From Ruminococcus sp. (GTDB taxonomy: Bacteria > Bacillota > Clostridia > Oscillospirales > Ruminococcaceae): a DNA stretch of 33,248 nucleotides. The position numbers and the translations under genes are program-made. Shown here one piece after another: positions 17,170 to 24,677 of the stretch (positions are counted from its first letter, which is position 1; the number at the start of each line of letters is the position of its first letter). The stretch lies in NCBI GenBank assembly GCA_015066745.1, contig SVNW01000037.1, forward strand, positions 1 to 33,248. Direction: 5' to 3'. The notes below the pieces were generated by a model. It saw only the letters and a list, made by a program, of their open reading frames with translations, did no database searches and was not told the origin of the DNA.

Positions 17170-18066
17170 TTATAACGCTTTCATTTTCATTTCAAATTCA
17201 GATACCGACACATTTGCCGCTGTTGCTGCCTGCTCTATAGTCAAAACTCCGCCTTTTACAAGTGATGATAACATTTTTATGCTCCCTATTTCTATTCCTT
17301 TATCAATCCCTATTTCTATACCTATCTCTATTCCTTCTTCTCTTTGCTCTGCAAATGTCCTTGCTTCATCATATTCTGTTATACACATTCTCTTCACCTC
17401 GGCTCTGTTTGATATCAGAAATGGTTTTATCACCGAATCCTCAACCAGTTCATCTATTGCGGCATCTATCGCTTCTTCCAATGTTTCTGTCAACTCCTGA
17501 TTTTTTCTTACCTTGTCTACAAACCACGCATATTCCTCTAATGGTCTGCATGCGTTGAGTATTTCTTTATTATGTCCATAATTTATATTTATCATCATCA
17601 CTTTTACTTCGATATCAGGATTTGTACCGTCTTCAAATGCATCTTTCAGACTTAAAATAACTCTGTCTTCTTTTTCGGCTGTTCCATTGTAAAAGCATAC
17701 ACATTTCGGAGTCGGTGCTTTTTGCTGTACACTGCTGTATCTGTGATAACTCTTACTTTCTTCTACATACTTACTGTACACCATTCCTACATAAATAAGA
17801 AATCTCATCGGCATATTCGGATTGAATGTTGACTGCTGTTCGTAAAAACTCAGTGTGTTGTCCACCAGAAATGATACATCATTTTTCATTCCCATATATA
17901 CCGCATTTTCTATAGTATTAAGTTTCAATGCCTTTACGTCTGTATATGATGAACCGTTTACCGCATTGTACAGACTTAGCGTCCACTCTTTATTCTGAGG
18001 GTTTCCGAATATAAATTTAAAAAGTCGGTCCCTGTATTCACGATTTACTTCGTTTGTTCTCTCCAT
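17170..18066 (-). CDS. Rpn-family PD-(D/E)XK nuclease / putative transposase protein
   Basis: A 298-residue member of the Rpn/TIGR01784 family. The N-terminus (YRDRLFKFIFG) and the nuclease core NDVSFLVDNTLSFYEQQST, containing the D and E-x-Q of the PD-(D/E)XK fold (about 62-80), are intact. The C-terminus holds a short G-I-E-I repeat (EEGIEIGIEIGIDKGIEIG, about 245-263) typical of this family and prone to slippage. Rpn proteins promote RecA-independent recombination in E. coli and are often present in many copies. It stands next to the heavily rearranged segment at 18.2-23.3 kb. Confidence 0.85.
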   Translation of the reverse strand: MERTNEVNREYRDRLFKFIFGNPQNKEWTLSLYNAVNGSSYTDVKALKLNTIENAVYMGMKNDVSFLVDNTLSFYEQQSTFNPNMPMRFLIYVGMVYSKYVEESKSYHRYSSVQQKAPTPKCVCFYNGTAEKEDRVILSLKDAFEDGTNPDIEVKVMMININYGHNKEILNACRPLEEYAWFVDKVRKNQELTETLEEAIDAAIDELVEDSVIKPFLISNRAEVKRMCITEYDEARTFAEQREEGIEIGIEIGIDKGIEIGSIKMLSSLVKGGVLTIEQAATAANVSVSEFEMKMKAL

Positions 18067-18181
18067 TATAATTCACGTTCCTTTCTTCAGTTTTATTATA
18101 TCATTTTTTTACTTTGACCGTCAAGAAATTTACAAAACAAATGCAATTGTTTTATAACATTACATCAGACAATAAAAAACA

Positions 18182-18217
18182 AAGCATATATCAGAATTCT
18201 CTTAAAAATATATGCTT
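18182..18217 (-). terminator. Terminator of the degraded ectB-like copy
   Basis: A 10-bp stem AAGCATATAT (18182-18191) / ATATATGCTT (18208-18217). On the minus strand it is followed by TGTTTTTTATTG. It differs from the terminator of the intact gene at 21818-21853. Confidence 0.7.
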
Positions 18218-18249
18218 CGTTTTATATTATTCAAGATCTCATTACAAGA

Positions 18250-18545
18250 CTATACGTTAAGTATCTTCTTAACTGCTGCCTCGATTATATTCATACCTTC
18301 CATAAGTTCTTCATCGCTTATTGTAAGTGCCGCTTCATTTGCATTTGTACCTGTCGGACCGCAGAACATCAGCTTATAATCAAGATTTCTCGGTTCGAGT
18401 ATGTTTTCTTTAAAACATTCAATAAAATCTTTTTTAGCCTTAGTGTGCATATCAAGAACATGCATGATCCCCTTGCTCCTGAGATATTCTATAAGACTTT
18501 CATTTATTATCTCATTGTTATGACCATAGTTTACTGCACCGGCAC
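18250..18545 (-). pseudogene. Twice-deleted copy of the ectB-like aminotransferase
   Basis: Compared with the intact gene at 21882-23138, this copy keeps codons ~39-117 (FFCGAGAVNYGHNNEI through CGPTGTNANEAAL) and then jumps to the last ~25 codons (LTISDEELMEGMNIIEAA). The first ~38 codons and the start region are also gone. The internal gap corresponds to 831 bases, exactly 277 codons, bounded in the intact gene by direct repeats TAAGTGCCG (21956-21964 and 22787-22795), so the frame survives as a 71-codon ORF from an internal ATG at 18465. The PLP lysine and most of the active site are lost. The shared middle differs at only three bases in about 230, but the C-terminal tail is clearly diverged. 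Confidence 0.85.
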
Positions 18546-18549
18546 CACA

Positions 18550-18706
18550 GAAAAAATCAATAACTATACCCCTTAGAAACTATTGTTTTATTCTCTATAT
18601 CTTCCTTATATTATCAAAAAGATTATTTTTTCACATTATTTTCACACATAATTCACTTTAATTTATCATATATAAAGGCATAATATATGTAGTGAAATAA
18701 ACGGAG
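18550..18706 (+). repeat. Duplicate of the intergenic region upstream of ectB-like/DUF454
   Basis: From ACTATACCCCTTAGAAACTA through AAATAAACGGAGAT this stretch matches 23169-23313, with roughly 90% of bases identical by eye. The match stops abruptly after CGGAGAT: the right-hand copy continues into the DUF454 gene, while here the sequence continues into the HipA-like gene. The region holds the shared promoters of the divergent genes. Confidence 0.8.
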
Positions 18707-18739
18707 ATAATTGCTGTTATTTATAATAATGAACAGTAC

Positions 18740-19402
18740 ATGTTGAAGTTTCCACCATCGGCAGAAGGTAAACCTACTGAACTATCCTATACAAACAGTT
18801 GTGTAAGCGAACATATATGTTGCAGTATTTTTAATATGCTTGACTTAAATGCACAAAAAACATTACTTGGCATCTACAATATAAATGGCAAAGAAAAACT
18901 TGTGTGTGCTTGTAAAGATTTCACTGTTGACGGAAGTTTATTATATGATTTCTGTTCAATTAAAAATACTATTATTGATTCAGAACATAACGGAGCAGGA
19001 ACGGATTTATTAGATATTCTTGAAACAATTGAAAAACAACAATTTGTAGATCCTCTTACACTATATGAGTGTTTCTGGAACGTTTTTGTAGTTGACGCTT
19101 TTCTCGGAAACTTTGACCGTCACAACGGGAACTGGGGTTTCTTATATAATGAAAAAACAAAATCTACACAAATATCTCCTGTATTCGATTGTGGCAGTTG
19201 CTTATTGCCACAAGCTGATGAACAGACAATGCAAATGATTTTGCAAGAACCACAGCAACTTGATGCAAGAGTATATCAGTTCCCAAATTCAGCAGCTAAA
19301 AAACAGACAGCATTTTTTTGTGCTGTCTGTTTTTGGTTTATTTATGATGTTTTCTGTTATGCAAAATCATCACTGTCAATCCAGTGTTGTGATATCGAAT
19401 GA
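18740..19402 (+). pseudogene. HipA/CtkA-like kinase gene truncated at both ends
   Basis: The family core is clear: YMLKFPP (the ATP-binding lysine strand), ELSYTNSCVSEHI, GNFDRHNGNWGFLYN (catalytic Asp and metal Asn) and SPVFDCGSCLLPQ (the DFG-like segment). Upstream of the ATG the frame still reads IIAVIYNNEQ, matching the family's N-lobe, but homology ends at 18707 where a duplicated intergenic segment begins, so the true start is gone. After QFPNSAA (about 19297) the frame runs into the terminator hairpin of the next gene and encodes unrelated residues to 19402. Relatives are around 300 residues; fewer than 200 remain. A Ser/Thr kinase relic, probably inactive. Confidence 0.78.
19302..19331 (-). 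terminator. Terminator of the dockerin gene pair
   Basis: An 11-bp stem AACAGACAGCA (19302-19312) / TGCTGTCTGTT (19321-19331); both strands continue in T-rich sequence. It ends the minus-strand dockerin genes and lies inside the overrun reading frame of the HipA-like remnant. Confidence 0.8.
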
Positions 19403-20188
19403 AATATACTGTTTAAGTTTTGCAAGGTCTGCGAGGTCGGTTGTTCCGTCTTTGGTTGTGTCGGAAGTTACATCCGGTATAAAATCCATGTTCTTTTCAC
19501 CCATTAATGCAAGGGAGAGTTCGGTAAGGTCAGTGAGGTCTACTACTCTGTCTAGATTTACATCTCCGCACAACACTTTTTGGGGTTTGTTTTGCGGACT
19601 ATTAATCATTAATCCCAAGTGAACATCGCGCACTATCAAAACTTTTCCGCTTGCCTCAAGTGTTTTTACAACTTCATAAACTTTCTTTTCATCCAAATCA
19701 TAATTATCAATTACAAGATTCTGATGAAAATCTTCACTTTGGACATATTCCACCAACTCAGGACCCGGAGAAAATTTAAAATCATTATATTTTTCATAGT
19801 CAGATGGCACATATGTCGCATCTAATAACGGTATAGATGCGTCCAAACCAAAATCCTCTGCTTTCCATACCTTATTTCGTTCACTATACTCCTTTTTAAG
19901 TACAAACAATATATGTGAGAGTTCACCGGTCGTGTACCATTCTTCAAGAATAGGATTAGGTATAACTTCCTCGGTTATATAGGCACCTTCACTTTTTAAA
20001 AGTTCATTTAAATAAACAACACCACCCATATAACTGTTGCCACAATTGACACCGTCATAATTCACATAACTATTGCCACTGTCATATTCAGGCTGTTCTT
20101 CAACTGCACAAACGCTAAAACTCAAAGATGACATACAAGCTACCAGTGCAGTTATAAAAGCCAACATTCTCGTTTTACGTCTTTTCAT
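19376..20188 (-). CDS. Secreted dockerin protein of unknown function
   Basis: A 270-residue exported protein. The signal peptide (KRRKTRMLAFITALVACM to SVCA) is followed by a ~175-residue domain I do not recognise, with repeated GNSY (CGNSYMGGVVYLNELL), and a C-terminal type I dockerin: first calcium loop DVNLDRVVDLTD and second DTTKDGTTDLAD, each with its following helix. It should therefore dock to a cohesin. The ATG at 20188 is chosen for AGAAAGGTGATG upstream; the longer frame starts before that site. It follows the protease gene by 23 bases, so it may modify, inhibit or present the protease. The last ~45 codons are duplicated at 21615-21753. Confidence 0.75.
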   Translation of the reverse strand: MKRRKTRMLAFITALVACMSSLSFSVCAVEEQPEYDSGNSYVNYDGVNCGNSYMGGVVYLNELLKSEGAYITEEVIPNPILEEWYTTGELSHILFVLKKEYSERNKVWKAEDFGLDASIPLLDATYVPSDYEKYNDFKFSPGPELVEYVQSEDFHQNLVIDNYDLDEKKVYEVVKTLEASGKVLIVRDVHLGLMINSPQNKPQKVLCGDVNLDRVVDLTDLTELSLALMGEKNMDFIPDVTSDTTKDGTTDLADLAKLKQYISFDITTLD

Positions 20189-20211
20189 AAAAAACATCAC
20201 CTTTCTAAAAG

Positions 20212-21363
20212 TCAAAGATTATTATTGTTAAATATAAAATGCAACACATCTGTTGTCACTTTAACGCATCCATTATATGTATTATCATAAGATTCCACAT
20301 GATTAATTCCAACTACTGTCTTAATCGTATAGTTATTTCCTCCCCGAACATAAGCTGGTGAACCACTGTTTCCCGGAACTGCGTCGGTCTGATATCTAAG
20401 TCTGTAAGGGCTATGAACATCTGTACCACTACTTATCAAATTACCATAACCTGTCGATTTTACATCAGCAAGCTCAGGATTTATATTAGCACAATTTCCA
20501 CCAAAACCAGTAACATATATACTTGTTCCATACGGTATTCCTGTACGTGCAATTCCCAGATTAAAATTAATCAAATCACTTAAGTCTTCTCTTACAGTTA
20601 CGATTGCATAATCGTATTTGCAAGCATCACTATTAATAGCACTTGAATTATTCATACCCCTATATGCATTTTCCATAAAATATTTCGGAATATGATACGA
20701 AACTGGTGTTATACTATACTCATCCGATGGTGTATTATAATCAGAAAAAACCTTAAATTGTAATCCGGTAGGAACAAAACATACACCATTATTTTTAGAA
20801 TAAAGAGCATGAGCTACAGTTAAAATGGTATGTGAATCAACAACAAATGCAGTTCCTACATTATTATTATACGCATCTTGTATATTAAGTACTCCCATCA
20901 AGCCATTTTCAACAACACGATCATCTGAACCAATTATCCCTCGTGTCTGCATTGAATCAACAGAAGCTGTAGATATATCACTCAATGGTGATAATGTATA
21001 CTCATCTTCTTCCACAAACTCATTTTCATTTACATCATATACACAATAACTTACTCCTCCGGCTATCTGGTCCGGTACTCCACCCATGCTACTTGGATAA
21101 GTTCTGGTAGTTGATGAACCACCATTTAAAAGTAAATCAGATATCATATTCTTATCATTTACATCAATGATATAATCATAATTTACATCTAATCTTTGTG
21201 CTGTACGTGTATTTGCAGAAACTGAACCGTTTAAGAACTGCTGTATGTATGCTAAATCAATAATGTTTACAACTCCATTATCATCAACATCACCTACAAT
21301 ATAACTACTTGCAGCTGTAGCATGTAAACCGTTATCTGCATATACTCCCCCACACATTGACAC
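20212..21363 (-). CDS. Dockerin-bearing glutamyl endopeptidase-like serine protease, start out of frame
   Basis: A trypsin-fold protease, family S1B-like. The dockerin is N-terminal (loops DVDDNGVVNIID at 25-36 and DVNYDYIIDVND at 59-70). The protease domain (about 145-383) has His185 (TVAHAL), Asp251 (DYAIVTV) and Ser334 (PGNSGSPAY); the later VVGINHVES resembles the His-containing S1 pocket of Glu-specific enzymes. The GTG at 21363 is only the first in-frame start. The same frame extends upstream as a proper signal peptide, NLKKILSATLAVSM, back to 21399. The ATG at 21401, with GGAGGGG five bases before it, is in a different frame and stops after three codons. Either a recent frameshift or a sequence error; otherwise the gene looks intact. 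Confidence 0.75.
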   Translation of the reverse strand: MSMCGGVYADNGLHATAASSYIVGDVDDNGVVNIIDLAYIQQFLNGSVSANTRTAQRLDVNYDYIIDVNDKNMISDLLLNGGSSTTRTYPSSMGGVPDQIAGGVSYCVYDVNENEFVEEDEYTLSPLSDISTASVDSMQTRGIIGSDDRVVENGLMGVLNIQDAYNNNVGTAFVVDSHTILTVAHALYSKNNGVCFVPTGLQFKVFSDYNTPSDEYSITPVSYHIPKYFMENAYRGMNNSSAINSDACKYDYAIVTVREDLSDLINFNLGIARTGIPYGTSIYVTGFGGNCANINPELADVKSTGYGNLISSGTDVHSPYRLRYQTDAVPGNSGSPAYVRGGNNYTIKTVVGINHVESYDNTYNGCVKVTTDVLHFIFNNNNL

Positions 21364-21445
21364 TGCCAGTGTCGCACTTAAAATTTTCTTTAAATTGACA
21401 TGATAATCCCCTCCATCATTATATTAAGATATTCTCTCTACTGTG

Positions 21446-21475
21446 ATTATATCACATATTTTATGTAGTTTACAA
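21446..21475 (-). promoter_or_regulatory. Promoter and palindromic operator of the dockerin pair
   Basis: On the minus strand TTGTAA (21475-21470) and TATAAT (21451-21446) are 18 bases apart, with an extended TGA before the -10. The -10 lies inside a palindrome TGTGATTATATCACA (21442-21456), 6-bp arms around TAT. It resembles a Crp/Fnr-type half-site pair but has one base less between TGTGA and TCACA, so the regulator is uncertain. Confidence 0.6.
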
Positions 21476-21533
21476 TTGATTTTTTTTATAAAATTTAAGT
21501 TTATTATTTGTTTTTTTTATCACCATAATATCA

Positions 21534-21576
21534 AAAGATACAGACAACATTTTACCCGTATTGACTGTATCTTTTT
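21534..21576 (-). terminator. Terminator downstream of the orphan dockerin tail
   Basis: AAAAGATACAG pairs with CTGTATCTTTT around a loop of about 20 bases, with T-rich flanks on both sides. On the minus strand it follows the dockerin remnant at 21615-21753. Confidence 0.65.
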
Positions 21577-21614
21577 ATTCAACTTATGAAATTTTTACTG
21601 TCAGATTATCATCA

Positions 21615-21753
21615 TCAATCCAACGTTTCTATATCCGAAGGTATATACTGTTTAAGTTTTGGGTCGGTTGTTCCGTCTTTGGTTGTGTCGGAAGTTACGT
21701 CCGGTATAAAGTCCATGTTCTTTTCACCCATTAATGCAAGGTAGAGTTCGACA
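21615..21753 (-). pseudogene. Orphan dockerin tail, duplicate of the end of 19376-20188
   Basis: The minus strand reads ELYLALMGEKNMDFIPD, then VTSDTTKDGTTD, PKLKQYIPSDIETLD and a stop. This is almost identical to the C-terminus of the dockerin protein at 19376, but with a 12-base in-frame deletion that removes the helix residues LADL after the second calcium loop. Nothing upstream continues the homology: beyond 21753 the frame becomes unrelated sequence, and there is no start or signal peptide. It is a broken copy, not a gene. Confidence 0.78.
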
Positions 21754-21817
21754 TAAAACCACAAAACACCCCCTGAAAAATCTCCTTTTATAAAATATCA
21801 TAATTTTAAAAACAAAA

Positions 21818-21853
21818 ATACCGACAACATTTCATGATGCTGTCAGTATCTCT
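21818..21853 (-). terminator. Terminator of the ectB-like gene
   Basis: ATACCGACAACAT pairs with ATGCTGTCAGTAT with two mismatches. The minus strand continues TTTTTGTTTTTA. It lies about 30 bases after the stop codon. Confidence 0.7.
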
Positions 21854-21881
21854 CTTTACATGATCTTAATTTTCAAAACAA

Positions 21882-23138
21882 TCAAAAACCAAAAACATTT
21901 TTTATCGACTTCTCGATTATTTCAAGACCTTCGATAAGCATTTCATCACTTATAGTAAGTGCCGGCATTATCTTAAGAACGTCGTCTTTACGTCCTGCAC
22001 GTTCTATGATAAGACCGTTTTTGAAACACTCTCCTGCAACTTTTGCACAAGCGTCTTCAAGAGATGAGTTTGAAAAATCTATGCCATGGATAAGACCAAT
22101 TCCACGGTGTTCAAAAGTCTTGTCAAGTGGCAGTATTCTTTCGTTTATAAAATCAGTCACGATTTTTTCTTTGGCAGAAACATTTTCGTAAACATGATTT
22201 TCGATTGCATACTCTATAGCCCTCTTTGCTCCGACAAATGCCATCTGATTTCCTCTGAATGTGCCGTTGTGTTCACCCGGACGTAAACAGTCTATTTCAG
22301 GATTTATAAGAAGAAGTGACATAGGAAGCCCACAACCGCTTATTGATTTTGAAAGTGAAACCATATCCGGAACTATACCAGCACGTTCAAAAGAGAAGAA
22401 TGAACCGCTTCTTCCGCATCCTACCTGTACTTCATCACATACAAGAAGAATACCGTGACGTGTGCAAAGATCTCTGAGTCGTACAAGCCATTCCTTGTCT
22501 GCAACTATAACGCCACCTTCTGCCTGTATTGTTTCGCAGAAAATAGCTGCCGGCTTTTCTATACCTGAATGGTCATCATTAAGTATATTTTCCATATACT
22601 CTATGGTATCAAAAGTTTTGTTAAAACCAAAAGGAAATGGCATAAAAGTTACATTTGAAAGAGGAACTCCGGCACCTTCTCTTGAAAAATCAGAACTTGT
22701 AAGTGCAAGACTTCCGAGTGTCATTCCATGAAATGCTCCCATAAAAGCAAATACATTTGTTCTTCCTGTGTACTTTCTTGCAATTTTAAGTGCCGCTTCA
22801 TTTGCATTTGTACCTGTCGGACCGCAGAACATCAGCTTATAATCAAGATTTCTCGGTTCGAGTATGTTTTCTTTAAAACATTTGATAAAATCTTTTTTAG
22901 CCTTAGTGTGCATATCAAGAGCATGCATGATCCCCTTGCTCCTGAGATATTCTATAAGACTTTCATTTATTATCTCATTGTTATGACCATAGTTTACTGC
23001 ACCGGCACCACAGAAAAAATCAATATATTTTTTACCGTCTTCTGTGTACATTGATGACATTTCAGCCTTTTCAAAAACAACCGGAAAACTTCTGCAATAA
23101 CTTCTTACCTGTGACTCATTCTGAGCGAAAATTTCCAT
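21882..23138 (-). CDS. ectB: Diaminobutyrate--2-oxoglutarate aminotransferase (EctB-like)
   Basis: A 418-residue class III PLP aminotransferase. It shows the PLP phosphate loop GPTGTNANE (106-114), GAFHGMTLGSLA (134-145), DEVQVGCGRSG (235-245) and the Schiff-base lysine K264 in SLSKSISG. Starting MEIFAQNESQVRSYCRSFP, it matches EctB/DABA aminotransferases, which convert aspartate semialdehyde and glutamate into L-2,4-diaminobutyrate. No ectA, ectC or decarboxylase gene adjoins it, so ectoine synthesis is not indicated here; the product may feed another diaminobutyrate pathway. The ATG follows CAGGAGAATTAAA. It is divergent from the DUF454 gene, and a partly deleted copy of this pair's junction lies at 18250-18706. 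Confidence 0.87.
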   Translation of the reverse strand: MEIFAQNESQVRSYCRSFPVVFEKAEMSSMYTEDGKKYIDFFCGAGAVNYGHNNEIINESLIEYLRSKGIMHALDMHTKAKKDFIKCFKENILEPRNLDYKLMFCGPTGTNANEAALKIARKYTGRTNVFAFMGAFHGMTLGSLALTSSDFSREGAGVPLSNVTFMPFPFGFNKTFDTIEYMENILNDDHSGIEKPAAIFCETIQAEGGVIVADKEWLVRLRDLCTRHGILLVCDEVQVGCGRSGSFFSFERAGIVPDMVSLSKSISGCGLPMSLLLINPEIDCLRPGEHNGTFRGNQMAFVGAKRAIEYAIENHVYENVSAKEKIVTDFINERILPLDKTFEHRGIGLIHGIDFSNSSLEDACAKVAGECFKNGLIIERAGRKDDVLKIMPALTISDEMLIEGLEIIEKSIKNVFGF

Positions 23139-23320
23139 TTTAATTCTCCTGACATTTAAATTTTAAAACTATACCCCTTAGAAACTATTATTTTATTCTC
23201 TACATCTTCCTCATTTTATCAAATAACTTATTTTTTCATATTATTTTCACACATAATTCACTTTAATTTATCATATATAAAGGCATAATATATACAGTAA
23301 AATAAACGGAGATGATAAAC

Positions 23321-23545
23321 TTGAAAATAATACGAATGATACTTGCCGGAATATTTATCATTATAGGTGCTGTCGGACTTATTCTTCCGGTGTTTCCGAC
23401 AGTACCCTTTCTGATAACAGCCGCTGTTATCATGGGAAAAAAACCGACCGACGTTATAAAATTGTTCAGATATATTTCCAAAAATATTGAGCTAAGGATG
23501 AGACGCCTCATCCGTAAGCTCAAAAAAAATCACACAAACAAATAA
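23321..23545 (+). CDS. Short DUF454 (YbaN-like) inner-membrane protein
   Basis: A 74-residue membrane protein. The family signature is present: a helix MILAGIFIIIGAVGLILP followed by VFPTVPFLITAAVIM, matching the DUF454 pattern G-x-x-G-x-x-L-P-x-x-P-T-x-P-F. Usual members are about 120 residues; this one ends soon after the second helix in a basic tail (RRLIRKLKKNHTNK). TTG at 23321 is preferred because GGAG lies 10 bases upstream; the ATG at 23312 directly abuts that site. Its stop is one base from the stop of upp on the other strand, and the terminator of upp lies inside this gene. Confidence 0.72.
   Translation: MKIIRMILAGIFIIIGAVGLILPVFPTVPFLITAAVIMGKKPTDVIKLFRYISKNIELRMRRLIRKLKKNHTNK
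23480..23523 (-). terminator. upp terminator embedded antisense in the DUF454 gene
   Basis: An outer stem TTGAGCT (23487-23493) / AGCTCAA (23517-23523) and inner stem GGATGAG (23496-23502) / CTCATCC (23507-23513) around ACGC. On the minus strand the hairpin is followed by TATTTTTGG, fitting termination of the upp operon. On the plus strand it is followed only by A residues, so it should not stop the DUF454 transcript. Confidence 0.6.
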
Positions 23546-23546
23546 A

Positions 23547-24179
23547 TTACTTTGTTCCGAACATTCTGTCGCCGGCATCTCCAAGTCCCGGAACAATATA
23601 TTTGTTGTCGTCAAGATATTCATCAATAACACCGCAATATATCTCAACATCCGGATATTTTGAAGCAACAAGCTCTATTCCTTCCGGTGAAGCGATTATG
23701 CACATAAACTTTATGCTCTTTGCATTTTTCTTTTTAAGTTCTTCTATAGCTACGCAAAGTGATGCACCTGTAGCAAGCATAGGATCAACTATGATAGCAT
23801 CACGTTCATTTATATCATCAGGTAATTTGCAGTAGTAAAGAACAGACTCTTTTGTCTGAGGGTCACGGAATGTTCCGATATGACCTATCTTAGCTGCCGG
23901 TACAAGTGTAGTAACACCTTCTACCATACCCTGACCTGCTCTGAGAATAGGTATAAAAGCAAGCTTTCTTCCCGAAATTATCTTAGTCTTTGCAACTGCA
24001 AGCGGTGTTGCTATCTCTACTTCCTTGAGCGGAAGATCTCTTGTAGCCTCATAACACATAAGCATAGCTGTTTCAGATACAAGTTCCCTGAATTCCTTTG
24101 CACCTGTAGTCTTATCTCTGAGAAGAGATATCTTATGCTGTATCAGCGGATGTTCAATTACTTTTACATTTTTATACAT
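23547..24179 (-). CDS. upp: Uracil phosphoribosyltransferase
   Basis: Salvages uracil with PRPP to give UMP. The 210-residue length is typical. Visible are the N-terminal [13 protein letters not shown] (10-22), ILRAGQGM (78-85), the PRPP loop DPMLATGAS (132-140) and the C-terminal uracil-binding [10 protein letters not shown]. The ATG follows GGGGAGGAAATAAACC. Last gene of the fhs-tsaE-tsaB-rpiB-upp run, 35 bases after rpiB. Confidence 0.96.
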   Translation of the reverse strand: MYKNVKVIEHPLIQHKISLLRDKTTGAKEFRELVSETAMLMCYEATRDLPLKEVEIATPLAVAKTKIISGRKLAFIPILRAGQGMVEGVTTLVPAAKIGHIGTFRDPQTKESVLYYCKLPDDINERDAIIVDPMLATGASLCVAIEELKKKNAKSIKFMCIIASPEGIELVASKYPDVEIYCGVIDEYLDDNKYIVPGLGDAGDRMFGTK

Positions 24180-24214
24180 GGTTTATTTCCTCCCCATAAC
24201 ATTAATTTTTTTTA

Positions 24215-24652
24215 TTATTTGTTTTCTTCTATTTCCTTGATAAGATCAAGTCTTTTCTGATGGCGTCCGCCCTCATATTCTGTATTTACAAAGATGTCTG
24301 TAAGTTCCTGTGCTATACCCTCACCGATAACTCTTGCACCCATACAGAGTACATTTGCATCATTGTGAAGACGAGTATATTTTACGGAAAAATGTTCAGA
24401 ACATACAGAAGCACGTATACCTTTTATTTTATTTGCGGCAATTGACATTCCTATACCTGTTCCGCAGATAAGAATACCTTTATCTGCTTTGCCATGAGTA
24501 ATATTTTCGCATACTTTTTTTGCTATAACAGGATAATCGCAAGGACTGCCGTCACAGCCACAGTCAATTACCTCTATACCTTTGTCTTCAAGAAATTTTA
24601 TTATCCCGGTTTTCATATCATATCCGGCATGATCACAGCCAATAGCTATCAT
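24215..24652 (-). CDS. rpiB: Ribose 5-phosphate isomerase B
   Basis: Interconverts ribose 5-phosphate and ribulose 5-phosphate; may also act on allose or other sugar phosphates, as the RpiB/LacAB family does. The 145-residue protein has IGCDHAGYDMK (4-14), the catalytic-site CGTGIGMSIAANK (63-75) with Cys63, and HNDANVLCMGARV (96-108). Its product is the substrate of prs, whose PRPP is in turn used by the adjacent upp, so the pairing makes metabolic sense. The start follows GGAGGACCAGTAAC. tsaB ends 25 bases upstream. Confidence 0.94.
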   Translation of the reverse strand: MIAIGCDHAGYDMKTGIIKFLEDKGIEVIDCGCDGSPCDYPVIAKKVCENITHGKADKGILICGTGIGMSIAANKIKGIRASVCSEHFSVKYTRLHNDANVLCMGARVIGEGIAQELTDIFVNTEYEGGRHQKRLDLIKEIEENK

Positions 24653-24677
24653 GTTACTGGTCCTCCAAATAAATATT

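Noticed and set aside
17270..17345. Short repeat (TATTTCTATACC-like) as a regulatory repeat
   Set aside because: It encodes the G-I-E-I repeat usual at the C-terminus of Rpn-family proteins.
18250..18465. 71-codon ORF as a functional small protein
   Set aside because: It is the in-frame residue of a deleted aminotransferase; the PLP lysine, start region and most domains are missing.
21442..21456. Classic Crp/Fnr binding site
   Set aside because: The palindrome has five, not six, bases between TGTGA and TCACA and lies on the -10; kept only as an unspecified operator.
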